From contig NZ_JAHBCL010000006.1 of NCBI RefSeq assembly GCF_018390735.1, forward strand, positions 62,001 to 126,000: a DNA stretch of 64,000 nucleotides, in the 5' to 3' direction. The notes under the pieces are model-generated. The model was not told the origin of the DNA and made no database searches. It worked only from the letters and a program-made list of their open reading frames with translations. This document shows, piece by piece, positions 25,722-34,064 of this stretch. The position numbers were made by a program, and so were the translations under genes. How positions within the stretch are numbered: the stretch's first letter is position 1; each line of letters opens with the position of its first letter. Origin of the DNA: Fusibacter paucivorans. GTDB taxonomy: Bacteria; Bacillota; Clostridia; Peptostreptococcales; Acidaminobacteraceae.

Positions 25722-25766
25722 AAAACGCCCCAGTACATGCTTAAAACATCATGACGGGGGCGTTTT
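25722..25766. terminator. Terminator between the ABC exporter operon and the ferredoxin gene
   Basis: AAAACGCCCC pairs with GGGGCGTTTT around a loop of about 25 bases. The T run follows the stem on the plus strand and A/T bases flank the other side. It lies between convergent genes. Confidence 0.82.
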
Positions 25767-25842
25767 CATTTCATTTTTATAATTTTTCAGGCACTTTTTC
25801 CATCTTTATATCGTCTTCATAAGCCATTTAAAAACTTTCAAT

Positions 25843-26151
25843 TTAGGCGATGACGAGTGATTCAACCACTTCGCCAGCTTCCAACGCATCTAGAATCTCT
25901 GGAATATCATCTTCGGCGACTTCACCGTACCATGTCCCTTCCGGATAAATGATCACGATCGGCCCTTTATCACACAGACCTAAACAGCCTGTGCTCGTGA
26001 CCATTACGTCTGCTTCCAGATCGCGATCCGATAGCTCTTCATTAATCATCGCCAAGAGATTGTGCGATTCTTTTCGCTCGCATGTCCCCGTCACCTTGCC
26101 GTTAAGGCGTGTACTCGCGCATACGAATATATGATGCTTTGGTTTTTCCAT
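25843..26151 (-). CDS. Thioredoxin-like [2Fe-2S] ferredoxin
   Basis: The protein of about 102 residues has the four cysteines of the thioredoxin-like [2Fe-2S] ferredoxins: C8 and C20 (FVCASTRLNGKVTGTCERK) and TGCLGLCDKGP. GGAGG upstream selects the MEKPKHH start, 7 codons inside the track ORF. Proteins of this type are often encoded in nif regions, where they may carry electrons to nitrogenase or take part in cofactor assembly. It lies 255 bp downstream of nifK on the same strand, so it may be the last member of the nif locus or have its own promoter. Confidence 0.85.
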   Translation of the reverse strand: MEKPKHHIFVCASTRLNGKVTGTCERKESHNLLAMINEELSDRDLEADVMVTSTGCLGLCDKGPIVIIYPEGTWYGEVAEDDIPEILDALEAGEVVESLVIA

Positions 26152-26337
26152 TTCATGCCTCCATTTCTTCATTGTAGGGTAACGCCGGATATGACAGCAC
26201 TAATTTTACGCCGCTTTCGTTCAATTATCACACCTCTCTAATGAAACACAATGGACTGTACTTGGTTAAGAGCGATTGATCAAGAACGATAACAAAGCTT
26301 GAAGGCGCTTACTGGAGAAATGGGGTATCTCCCAATA

Positions 26338-26370
26338 AACACCAACAAGCTTGCTGACATTGGGGTGTTA
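26338..26370 (-). terminator. Possible weak terminator after nifK
   Basis: On the minus strand AACACC(CC)AA pairs with TTGGTGTT, with a CAAGCTTG palindrome in the loop; only a short T-rich stretch follows. It is the only clear hairpin in the 26152-26405 gap, which otherwise shows no gene. Confidence 0.35.
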
Positions 26371-26405
26371 TAACAATTAATATGCTTTTACACGCTTACT
26401 TTTCT

Positions 26406-27770
26406 TTAAAGAACGAGTTCAAAATCTTCATCAGAACATGTTTTGTCTCTTAGGTCAAGGAATGCCGTACTGATTTTTTCGATCATTCGAATGGCGCCCA
26501 TGTAACCTACAAGCGGGAAATAACTATGACCAACGCGGTCGAGGATCGGCCAGCCGACTCTTACCAGTGGAATATCCTCCGCACGGGCAATGTATTTACC
26601 ATAAGTGTTGCCAATAATCATATCAACCGGACTTTCTTTAATCCATTGGTGCAGCTCCATGAGGTCTCCTTTTGACTTGACGTGTTCTGCTGTCTCACCA
26701 TATGTTTGCAGTGTTTCTTCAACCGTCTTGTCAAAGTCCTTTCCAGGTGTTCCCGTCAGTATGTGCACAGGTTTCATCCCTAAACTGAGAACGAGCTCCG
26801 TCATGGCAATCACAATATCAGGATCGCCGAAAATGGCAACGCGCTTGTTATGATAGTGATTATGCACATCTACCATGAGATCGACGAGCTGACCGCGTTC
26901 CATTTCCAGTTCATAGGGCACGCTTCCGCCAGTAATTTCAAGTACTTTCATAATAAAATCGTCTGTGGCTTTAACGCCCATTGGCACTTTAATAACATGG
27001 CACGGGATATTGCATTTTGATTCGAGTTCATAACCACCGTCTTTTGAAGCAAAAGAACCCATGGCAATCGTCGCCTTGCTGCTGCCGGACTTACGAATTT
27101 CTTCAACTTTTGTGCCGCCCTTTGGGTACATTTCATATTTCCCCGTCATTGGGGCATTGACAACATCACTGGTGTCTGGAAACATGATATAAGGAGCATC
27201 TAAGAGTCTCATGATCCGCTTCATTTCTTTCATATCCGATGGTTCAACATAGCCCGGAATAATGTTGATGGTGCTATTCTTAACTTCTGTATCTTCTGCC
27301 AGATAGGCAACCATTGCTTTGACCATATTTGAAAACCCGGTGACATGTGAACCCACATAGCTTGGCGTATTGGCGTGAATCACCACTTTACCTTCTGGAA
27401 TTTTCGCACTGCGGATAATGTCGCTGATATCGTCACCGATGGTTTCAGATAAACACGTCGTGTTAATGGCAACGACATCTGGATCGTAAATTTCAAATAT
27501 ATTGGTGAGGCCTTTCGTGAGATTCGGCTTACCGCCGAAGACGCACGCGCCTTCTGTAAACGAACTCGTGGAGGCCATAATGGGATCTCTAAAGTGTCTC
27601 GTCAGATGCATTCTGTGATAGGAACAGCAGCCTTGCGAGCCATGACTGTGCGGCAGACAATTGTGAATGCCAAGTGCTGCGTACATTGCCCCAACGGGCT
27701 GACACGTTTTTGCAGGATTGACAACCAATGCGCTGCGTTCTGATAATTTACTCGGGGTTTGATCTAACAT
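26406..27770 (-). CDS. nifK: Nitrogenase molybdenum-iron protein beta chain
   Basis: The 454-aa protein carries the beta-subunit P-cluster ligands Cys23 (PAKTCQPVGA), Cys48 (GSQGCCSYHR) and Cys106 (NTTCLSETIGDD). The N-terminus is about 50 residues shorter than in proteobacterial NifK, as in clostridial enzymes. With NifD it forms the alpha2-beta2 MoFe protein that reduces N2 in the cytoplasm. The gene starts 1 bp after the nifD stop and is preceded by GGAGAGG. It ends the nifHI1I2DK operon. No nifE, nifN or nifB follows. Confidence 0.95.
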   Translation of the reverse strand: MLDQTPSKLSERSALVVNPAKTCQPVGAMYAALGIHNCLPHSHGSQGCCSYHRMHLTRHFRDPIMASTSSFTEGACVFGGKPNLTKGLTNIFEIYDPDVVAINTTCLSETIGDDISDIIRSAKIPEGKVVIHANTPSYVGSHVTGFSNMVKAMVAYLAEDTEVKNSTINIIPGYVEPSDMKEMKRIMRLLDAPYIMFPDTSDVVNAPMTGKYEMYPKGGTKVEEIRKSGSSKATIAMGSFASKDGGYELESKCNIPCHVIKVPMGVKATDDFIMKVLEITGGSVPYELEMERGQLVDLMVDVHNHYHNKRVAIFGDPDIVIAMTELVLSLGMKPVHILTGTPGKDFDKTVEETLQTYGETAEHVKSKGDLMELHQWIKESPVDMIIGNTYGKYIARAEDIPLVRVGWPILDRVGHSYFPLVGYMGAIRMIEKISTAFLDLRDKTCSDEDFELVL

Positions 27771-27771
27771 C

Positions 27772-29379
27772 TTATGCCTCTCCTTCCTCTACGTATTTGC
27801 CAACCAATCCTGGTTGCGTCTTCCACGGCGGCAATACATACTGCCATGCCGGTGTAAACATGCCTGCGACAACATCTCGGGCGAAATTAACCGCGCCGCG
27901 GTAACCTGCATAAGGTCCACCATAATCGTAGGAATGCAATTGTTTTGCATAAACGCCCATTTTCTGAACGGCGTATTTGTCCTTAATCCCAGAACCAAAG
28001 AATGATGGCTTTAGCGCCTTAATCAATACTTCTGTCTCGAAATGGTTAAGGTCGTCAATGAGCATACTGCCATCCGGCATATCGGTAATCATCCCTTTGT
28101 AAACACTCATTGGCACCGTTGATTTCAGCTCTTCAATACGTTCTGCCGGAATTCTGAGATGGAATTTTTCCGCATCCTGTTCTACTGAAATTTCTTCAAT
28201 ATTTCGCGTATCGGCATCCAGTTTAATATCCGGTATAATATCCCTGCCCTCATAGTCATCTCGATGGGCAAACTCGTAGCCAGCAGCAACTGTTGAAATA
28301 CCGATTTCACTTAAAAGTCCTTGGTAGTGATGTGCTCTGGAACCGCCGACAAATAGAATAGCCGTTTTCCCATCACACATTGCCTTGTAACCTGCGATTT
28401 CATCTTCAAGCTCTGCCACTTCTTCTGCGATGACCTGTTCTGTACGCTTTTTGAGATTGTCATCATCAAAGTACTCGGCAATATCTCTCAGTGTTTTGCT
28501 CATGGCTTCAATACCGATGAAGTTAACTTTCATCCAAGGTGCACCGTATTTAATTTCGATCATATCGGCAATGTAGTTGATGGAACGATGACACTGAACG
28601 AGGTTTAAGTCTGCCTGATGCGCCGTTGCAATTTCATCATAGGTTGAGTTGCCTGTCATCGTCGTCATAATGTTATAGCCTATTTTATGCAGAACGCGTG
28701 CAATTTCCCACTCATCGCCGCCAATGTTGTACTCACCGAGAATATTGATGGAAAACGGCTTTGTTTCAATATCATTTTTCCCGACAACTTCCAGCATGAG
28801 TTTATTGTTGGCAATATGATGCCCCGCCGACTGACTTACACCCTTATAGCCTTCACAGTTAAACGAGAGTACCGGAATACCGTATTTCTCCTGTGCCGAT
28901 TTTGCAACGGCACTGATATCATCACCTATGAGCCCCACCGGACAAGTGGCACTAATGGAGATCGCTCTGGGATTAAAAATTTCAACTGCTTCATCAATTG
29001 CTTTGGCGAGTTTCTTTTCACCGCCAAAGACAATATCGCTTTCCTGCATGTCTGTGCTGAAACAATACTCGAGAAAGCTCTTGCCGCCTTCTCTTGCAAC
29101 ACCTTTATTTCGTCTTGTCTGCCAAGCGTAATAGGAACAGCCTATCGGTCCGTGTACGATGTGAACCATGTCGACAATCGGCCCGATGACAACGCCTTTA
29201 CAGCCTGCGTAAGCACACCCACGGTTTGTGATAATACCGGGAATGGTACGCGTATTGGCCTGAATTTCCTGTATTTCACTTGAATCTTTTATAATAATGT
29301 GCTTTTTCCTGTTCTTCATGACACTTGCAGGATAAGCATCAAGTATCTTTGATTGCAAGTCCTTTTTGCTGACTGCCAT
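27772..29379 (-). CDS. nifD: Nitrogenase molybdenum-iron protein alpha chain
   Basis: The protein has about 535 residues. P-cluster ligands are Cys55 (RGCAYAGCKG), Cys81 (HGPIGCSYY) and Cys146 (ATCPVGLIGDD). FeMo-cofactor ligands are Cys263 (QCHRSINYI) and His482 (LHSYDYGGPY). Substrate-site residues Gln183 and His187 (SQSAGHHIA) are also present. An insertion of about 50 residues near 375-425 is typical of clostridial NifD. These features argue for the Mo enzyme and not AnfD or VnfD. AGGAGG 5 bases upstream selects ATG (MAVSKK); the track start is a GTG inside the nifI2 gap. All catalytic residues are intact. Confidence 0.96.
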   Translation of the reverse strand: MAVSKKDLQSKILDAYPASVMKNRKKHIIIKDSSEIQEIQANTRTIPGIITNRGCAYAGCKGVVIGPIVDMVHIVHGPIGCSYYAWQTRRNKGVAREGGKSFLEYCFSTDMQESDIVFGGEKKLAKAIDEAVEIFNPRAISISATCPVGLIGDDISAVAKSAQEKYGIPVLSFNCEGYKGVSQSAGHHIANNKLMLEVVGKNDIETKPFSINILGEYNIGGDEWEIARVLHKIGYNIMTTMTGNSTYDEIATAHQADLNLVQCHRSINYIADMIEIKYGAPWMKVNFIGIEAMSKTLRDIAEYFDDDNLKKRTEQVIAEEVAELEDEIAGYKAMCDGKTAILFVGGSRAHHYQGLLSEIGISTVAAGYEFAHRDDYEGRDIIPDIKLDADTRNIEEISVEQDAEKFHLRIPAERIEELKSTVPMSVYKGMITDMPDGSMLIDDLNHFETEVLIKALKPSFFGSGIKDKYAVQKMGVYAKQLHSYDYGGPYAGYRGAVNFARDVVAGMFTPAWQYVLPPWKTQPGLVGKYVEEGEA

Positions 29380-29399
29380 AGTTTCCTCCTGTTCACTCA

Positions 29400-29783
29400 C
29401 TAAATTGCACTATCTCCTATTTCACCCGTTCTCACGCGAATGACCTCAGCAACCGGCAGAACGAATATTTTACCGTCTCCCATGTTGCCGGTCTGATTGT
29501 GTTCAACAATAATGTTTACAACCGCATCGACGTCTTCGTCTTTGACAACCAGCGACATGATGCGCTTTGCAAAGAGTCTTTGACTTTCTGAAATGCTTTC
29601 CAGCGTTCTCGGCGGTGCTTCAATGCCATCGTCGATCACCTTCTCGAGCAATTCGAAATTCAAATTCTTTTTACCGCGTCCGAAGACTTTACGCCCTGTC
29701 ATAGAAGAGAATCCGGCTTCCGAAAGTGCATGAGCGGTATCATTGATGTTATGCATACGAATGATTGCCATAATTTCTTTCAC
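29400..29783 (-). CDS. nifI2: PII-like nitrogenase regulator NifI2
   Basis: This 127-aa PII-family protein (MKEIMAIIRMHN, GRGKKNLNFELLEK and a C-terminal GDGKIFVLPVAEVIRVRTGE) is the second of the paired PII proteins found between nifH and nifD in archaea and anaerobic bacteria. NifI1 and NifI2 form a complex that binds the MoFe protein and shuts off nitrogenase when ammonium is present; 2-oxoglutarate and ATP relieve this. GTG is the start, with AAGGAGG 7 bases upstream. The T-loop is longer than in NifI1. It lies 13 bp after nifI1. Confidence 0.93.
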   Translation of the reverse strand: MKEIMAIIRMHNINDTAHALSEAGFSSMTGRKVFGRGKKNLNFELLEKVIDDGIEAPPRTLESISESQRLFAKRIMSLVVKDEDVDAVVNIIVEHNQTGNMGDGKIFVLPVAEVIRVRTGEIGDSAI

Positions 29784-29796
29784 GAGTTGCCTCCTT

Positions 29797-30120
29797 CTAA
29801 GCTTCTACTTCTCCCGAGCTGATGGTAATTGCCTTTTCAACGTCAGTCACAAAAATCTTACCATCTCCGAAAGTACCTTCACCTGTCTTTGCATTTTTAA
29901 TAATGAGTTTTATAATCTCATCTGAATCTTCCGCCTTACAGACGATCATCAGGAGTTCTTTTTCTAGCTGTTCATAATAGACATTGCCTACTTTGACGCC
30001 TCTCTGGCGACCGCGCCCGACGACGTCCATCTTTGTAACCGAGCTATATCCTGCTTCCTGCAGTTCATTGAGAACCTTTGAGACCTTTTCAGGTCTGATG
30101 ATTGCTCTGATCATTTTCAT
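29797..30120 (-). CDS. nifI1: PII-like nitrogenase regulator NifI1
   Basis: This 107-aa PII-family protein (MKMIRAIIRPEKVSKVLNEL, VVGRGRQRGVKVG and GDGKIFVTDVEKAITISSGE) is the first of the NifI pair. It acts with NifI2 in post-translational ammonium switch-off of nitrogenase. The T-loop has no Tyr at the position uridylylated in GlnB, as is usual for NifI. It lies 178 bp after nifH, behind an intercistronic hairpin; GGGGGA precedes the ATG by 10 bases. Confidence 0.93.
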   Translation of the reverse strand: MKMIRAIIRPEKVSKVLNELQEAGYSSVTKMDVVGRGRQRGVKVGNVYYEQLEKELLMIVCKAEDSDEIIKLIIKNAKTGEGTFGDGKIFVTDVEKAITISSGEVEA

Positions 30121-30251
30121 AATGGTTGTATCCCCCTTTTGATTTTGATGTAATCTTTCTGCTTCATCACTCCGCCACCGTGTCGATGTTTTAAACCGAT
30201 TTTTACCATCTAAAACACGATCGACTGCAACTAATTGAATATTGATTCATT

Positions 30252-30286
30252 GAATAGCGCATCGAGTGGTTCGTACACCGCTATTC
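30252..30286 (-). other. Intercistronic hairpin between nifH and nifI1
   Basis: GAATAGCG and CGCTATTC form a perfect 8-bp stem around a 19-base loop that can fold further (GTG/CAC). No T run follows, so it is not a typical terminator. It begins about 13 bases after the nifH stop and could protect the 3' end of a processed nifH transcript, which is needed in excess over nifDK. Confidence 0.55.
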
Positions 30287-30298
30287 GCTAATTTGCCA

Positions 30299-31132
<834 letters not shown>

Positions 31133-31159
31133 TCATCGCGGCCAGCAAGTTTGGTTAAT

Positions 31160-31200
31160 AAAAAAAGGCGCTCGTTTACGCAATAAACGAAAGCGCCTTT
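31160..31200 (-). terminator. Intrinsic terminator inside the nifH leader (attenuator)
   Basis: On the minus strand AAAGGCGCT-TT-CGTTTA-TTGCG-TAAACG-AGCGCC is followed by seven T. It is about 15 bp of stem with one small bulge. It lies between the nifH promoter and the nifH start codon, 43 bp before the ATG, so it would stop nif transcription unless read-through is allowed. Confidence 0.85.
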
Positions 31201-31309
31201 GCCTTGAAGCCTTTAATTGTGTGACCTATCACCCTGTGCGTGAAAACTCGACCTTTAAAAAAAACAGCACCTTCCTCCCAATTGGTTATATAGGAAAAAG
31301 GCGCCGCTG
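31193..31309 (-). promoter_or_regulatory. Candidate antiterminator region in the nifH leader
   Basis: The transcript contains GCGCCTTT (complement of 31297-31304), a perfect 8-base match to AAAGGCGC, the 5' arm of the terminator (31193-31200). Pairing would break the terminator. The same GCGCCTT can instead be held in an upstream helix with AAGGTGCTG (31265-31273), which would free the terminator. These exclusive pairings are the layout of an attenuator or riboswitch-like leader. A small hairpin GTG-ATAGGT-CAC (31221-31232) has A1 and G4 in a six-base loop, as in ANTAR targets, but I cannot find a clear second loop. Folding was by eye. Confidence 0.55.
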
Positions 31310-31427
31310 CCGTTTCTGATCTCATTATCATTTACTTGTCATTATCTGCTTGTCGTGAACTGTATGTTTTTTTGAACACATGGTCAAGTTTTCCTCGCAG
31401 CTTGTTGATATGTCTTATTATTTGTGT

Positions 31428-31456
31428 ATTCTAGCATAGAGTAAAATCCATAGCAA
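31428..31456 (-). promoter_or_regulatory. Promoter of the nif operon
   Basis: On the minus strand TTGCTA (31451-31456) and TAGAAT (31428-31433) are separated by 17 bp, with TGC before the -10 box (extended -10). The predicted start near 31421 gives a leader of about 300 nt before nifH. No -24/-12 sigma-54 element is seen here, so nif control differs from the NifA/sigma-54 scheme. The rest of the 31457-31565 stretch is AT-rich, with no gene seen. Confidence 0.68.
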
Positions 31457-31565
31457 GTTTTTTTGAAAGTACAAAATGATAATATTTTGAAGTTTTCTGT
31501 TTTTCCAATGCTTAACGCCAAAAAACTTTTTTTGAATTTTCAGTAAACTTCCAACTGTCCTATGC

Positions 31566-31618
31566 AAAAAATAAAATCGCCCGAACAATTTCGCATCATC
31601 GCAGCATATTGTTCAGGC
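31566..31618 (-). terminator. Terminator of rarD
   Basis: On the minus strand CCTGAACAAT pairs with ATTGTTCGG (one bulge) around a loop of about 18 bases and is followed by ATTTTATTTTTT. It lies 80 bp after the rarD stop. Confidence 0.7.
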
Positions 31619-31697
31619 ATATATGTTTTGCTTTTCAAATACAAACAGACTTGTTTCATTCGGTTCATTTAACGTATTTTTCAATCAGTATCCTTTA

Positions 31698-32609
31698 TCA
31701 GCTTTCTTCAACCACCATCGGTCTCTTTTTCATTTTCAGCATCAAATACTGCTCACGTGTAAAAATAACGAGGCCGATCCATATAAAGATAAATGCCAAT
31801 AATGCATTGAGATCAAATGGCTCGTGAAAAACGAAAATACCTAAGAAAAGCGAAATTGTCGGTGCAATATACTGTAAAAAGCCAACGATACTTAACGGCA
31901 GCCGCTTCGTACCCTCAGCATACAATAAAATCGGAACTGCTGTCAAAATTCCGCTAATGGCAATCATCCCCCAATAAAATGGCGGCAAGTTGCCAACAAT
32001 ACCAGCACCGGACGTTTCGACTTTTATCAAATAAATCAAACTTGGCACACCAATGATCAACGTTTCAATGCCAAATCCCTCTACAGATGAAAATTGCGAT
32101 TTCTTTTTTAAAAGACCATAGATCGCAAAAGAAAATGCCAACAGCAGCGCAACATAAGGGATTCTCCCATAAGTTAACGTTTTATAGACAACGCCGACAG
32201 CTGCAAAACCAATACCGATTTTCTGCATTTTCGTTAAATTTTCCTTGAAGAACACTCTCCCAAAGAATGTTAGCACCAACGGATTAATATAATAACCCAA
32301 ACTGGTCTCAAGAACATAGCCATTGTTGACGCCCCATATAAAGCCCATCCAGTTCGCAGAAATGAAAAACGCAGGCCCTATCGTCATCAAAAGATGCTTT
32401 GGCTGCCGTGCAAGCTGAAAAAACGCCTTTAACTGCCCCTTAAAACTTAGCAATATGATAACGAGCACAAAAGACCACATGACGCGCTGTGCAAAAATCT
32501 CATAGGGTGATATAGCACTCACCCATTTCCAATATAACGGCAACAAACCCCAAATCACAAAAGCTGCGCTCCCCATCGCAAGCCCTTCTACATACCTCTT
32601 TTGATCCAT
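31698..32609 (-). CDS. rarD: RarD family (EamA/DMT superfamily) transporter
   Basis: The 303-aa protein has ten membrane helices. Its motifs (AFVIWGLLPLYWKW, SANWMGFIWGVNNGYVLETSLGYYINPL and GFLQYIAPTISLFLGIFVFHEP) are those of RarD. The family belongs to the drug/metabolite transporters and probably moves a small metabolite across the cytoplasmic membrane; E. coli RarD was named from chloramphenicol sensitivity. AGGAGAGG precedes the ATG. It is a single gene between nif and dha loci, with no clear functional link to either. Confidence 0.88.
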   Translation of the reverse strand: MDQKRYVEGLAMGSAAFVIWGLLPLYWKWVSAISPYEIFAQRVMWSFVLVIILLSFKGQLKAFFQLARQPKHLLMTIGPAFFISANWMGFIWGVNNGYVLETSLGYYINPLVLTFFGRVFFKENLTKMQKIGIGFAAVGVVYKTLTYGRIPYVALLLAFSFAIYGLLKKKSQFSSVEGFGIETLIIGVPSLIYLIKVETSGAGIVGNLPPFYWGMIAISGILTAVPILLYAEGTKRLPLSIVGFLQYIAPTISLFLGIFVFHEPFDLNALLAFIFIWIGLVIFTREQYLMLKMKKRPMVVEES

Positions 32610-32656
32610 CGCCTCTCCTTATGTCTCCGTCATTAATGATATATGACAATATATGT

Positions 32657-32709
32657 AAGGAAATCGCATCATTACTTTTAGTTGATCCGTCACTGCAATC
32701 TGTTGAATT
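32657..32709 (+). repeat. Dispersed 53-bp intergenic repeat, copy 2
   Basis: AAGGAAATCGCATCATTAC... aligns to 25596-25648 without gaps (about 40 of 53 identical). It lies about 50 bp upstream of the rarD start, on the strand opposite to that gene. No open reading frame or RNA gene is recognised in it. Confidence 0.5.
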
Positions 32710-32937
32710 TTCACCTAAGGAAAATAATATGTATTGTCGTAAAAGGATTAAATTTGTATGATGCATTTCCCCATGTAAATAGCTTGATGCATTATACCAT
32801 TTTTTCTACTAGATGAAAACACTCGTTTGCCTCCACTTAAGTATCGTTACCACTTTTCTATGGATCATTAATGATTTCAATCACTTGGCAATAATGAATT
32901 CTTTCTATAATATAGTGTCTATTAATTATTTCTATAA
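32710..32937. other. Intergenic stretch with no recognised gene
   Basis: This AT-rich stretch lies between the second 53-bp repeat and the dhaK terminator. It contains TGATGCATT twice (near 32758 and 32787) and short ORFs without ribosome sites. I see no gene or RNA motif in it. Confidence 0.6.
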
Positions 32938-32980
32938 AAAACGCCGGATATTACTTGATCATGGTAACACCCGGCGTTTT
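32938..32980 (-). terminator. Terminator of the dha operon
   Basis: AAAACGCCGG pairs with CCGGCGTTTT around a 23-base loop; on the minus strand TTTTTATAG follows. It lies 92 bp after the dhaK stop. The symmetric T/A flanks would allow it to work in both directions. Confidence 0.85.
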
Positions 32981-33071
32981 GATTCGCTTCATCTATTTTC
33001 TTTTAATTCATCCTTGGCGATCTGTTTTATTCAGACAGCACGTGCTAAATTTATGTTTCAGTTGGCTTACT

Positions 33072-34064
33072 TCACTGAACAAGCGCAGGCGTATTGGCTT
33101 CAGCCAATAGCAATTCTTTTAATTCTGCATCAAGTTTGATAACAGAGATTGAAAAACCAGCCATTTCAAGTGATGTCATATAGTTCCCAACATACGTTTT
33201 GGCAATCTTAATGCCTTTTTCTTTCATGACTTCTGAAACACGAAGATTCGCAACGTAGAGTTCCATTGTTGGCGTACCGCCTAAGCCGTTCACCATAACT
33301 GCAACTTCATCATCAGCTGCAAGTGATATATCATCAAAAATCTTTTGGAGCAAGTGATCAACGATTTCATTTGCTGTTTTAAGCGTTTCACGATGCGTTC
33401 CCGGTTCACCATGAATACCCATGCCGATTTCAACTTCATTTTCAGCAAGTGTAAAGCTCGGTTTACCCGCAGCCGGAACAGTACAAGGGGACAACGCCAT
33501 ACCCATAGACCGTACATTAGTAATCACTTTTTCCGCAACAGCCTTGACTTCATCCAGTGAACCGCCCGCTTCAGCTTTGGCACCTGCAATTTTATGTACA
33601 AACAGTGTCCCGGCAATACCGCGTCTTCCCGTTGTCCATGTACTGTCTTCAACGGCAACATCATCGTTGACAACAACTTTTTCAACTTTAATACCGTCAG
33701 CTTCAGCCATTTCTGCTGCAATTTCAAAGTTCATGACATCGCCCGTATAATTTTTAATGACGAGCAAAACACCTTTTCCACCATCAACCGCTTTAACTGC
33801 TTCATAGACCTGATCCGGTGTTGGTGATGTAAACACGGCACCTGCAACAGCACCATCGAGCATTCCCTTACCGACGAATCCGCCATGGCTAGGCTCATGG
33901 CCGCTGCCGCCGCCACTGACGAGCGCCACTTTGTCTGTTGGGCCCTGAGCGCGCACGAGGACTTCAAAACCCTCTAAACGCTTCACGTGATTAGGATGTG
34001 CCGCAACAATACCTTTTAACATTTCATCAACGACGTTCTTTGGATCATTAATAATCTTTTTCAT
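33072..34064 (-). CDS. dhaK: PTS-dependent dihydroxyacetone kinase, substrate-binding subunit
   Basis: The 330-aa protein matches DhaK: MKKIINDPKNVVDEMLKG, SGGGSGHEPSHGGFVGKGMLDGAV and EIGMGIHGEPGTHRE, whose His binds dihydroxyacetone covalently as a hemiaminal. DhaL passes phosphate to the bound substrate to give dihydroxyacetone phosphate for glycolysis. AAGGAGG precedes the ATG. It overlaps the end of ptsI by 17 bp and is the last gene of the operon dhaL-dhaM-ptsH-ptsI-dhaK. In most operons dhaK comes first; here it is last. Confidence 0.94.
   Translation of the reverse strand: MKKIINDPKNVVDEMLKGIVAAHPNHVKRLEGFEVLVRAQGPTDKVALVSGGGSGHEPSHGGFVGKGMLDGAVAGAVFTSPTPDQVYEAVKAVDGGKGVLLVIKNYTGDVMNFEIAAEMAEADGIKVEKVVVNDDVAVEDSTWTTGRRGIAGTLFVHKIAGAKAEAGGSLDEVKAVAEKVITNVRSMGMALSPCTVPAAGKPSFTLAENEVEIGMGIHGEPGTHRETLKTANEIVDHLLQKIFDDISLAADDEVAVMVNGLGGTPTMELYVANLRVSEVMKEKGIKIAKTYVGNYMTSLEMAGFSISVIKLDAELKELLLAEANTPALVQ

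Noticed and set aside
28687-29283. 198-aa plus-strand ORF
   Set aside because: It is antisense to nifD and has no family features.
27772-29379. Vanadium or iron-only nitrogenase alpha subunit
   Set aside because: There is no AnfG/VnfG gene between D and K; the clostridial NifD insertion and the nifHI1I2DK order fit the Mo enzyme.
31266-31310. Known riboswitch class (Moco, SAM, THF, glutamine) in the nifH leader
   Set aside because: I could not match any consensus core by eye; it is kept only as an unnamed attenuator.
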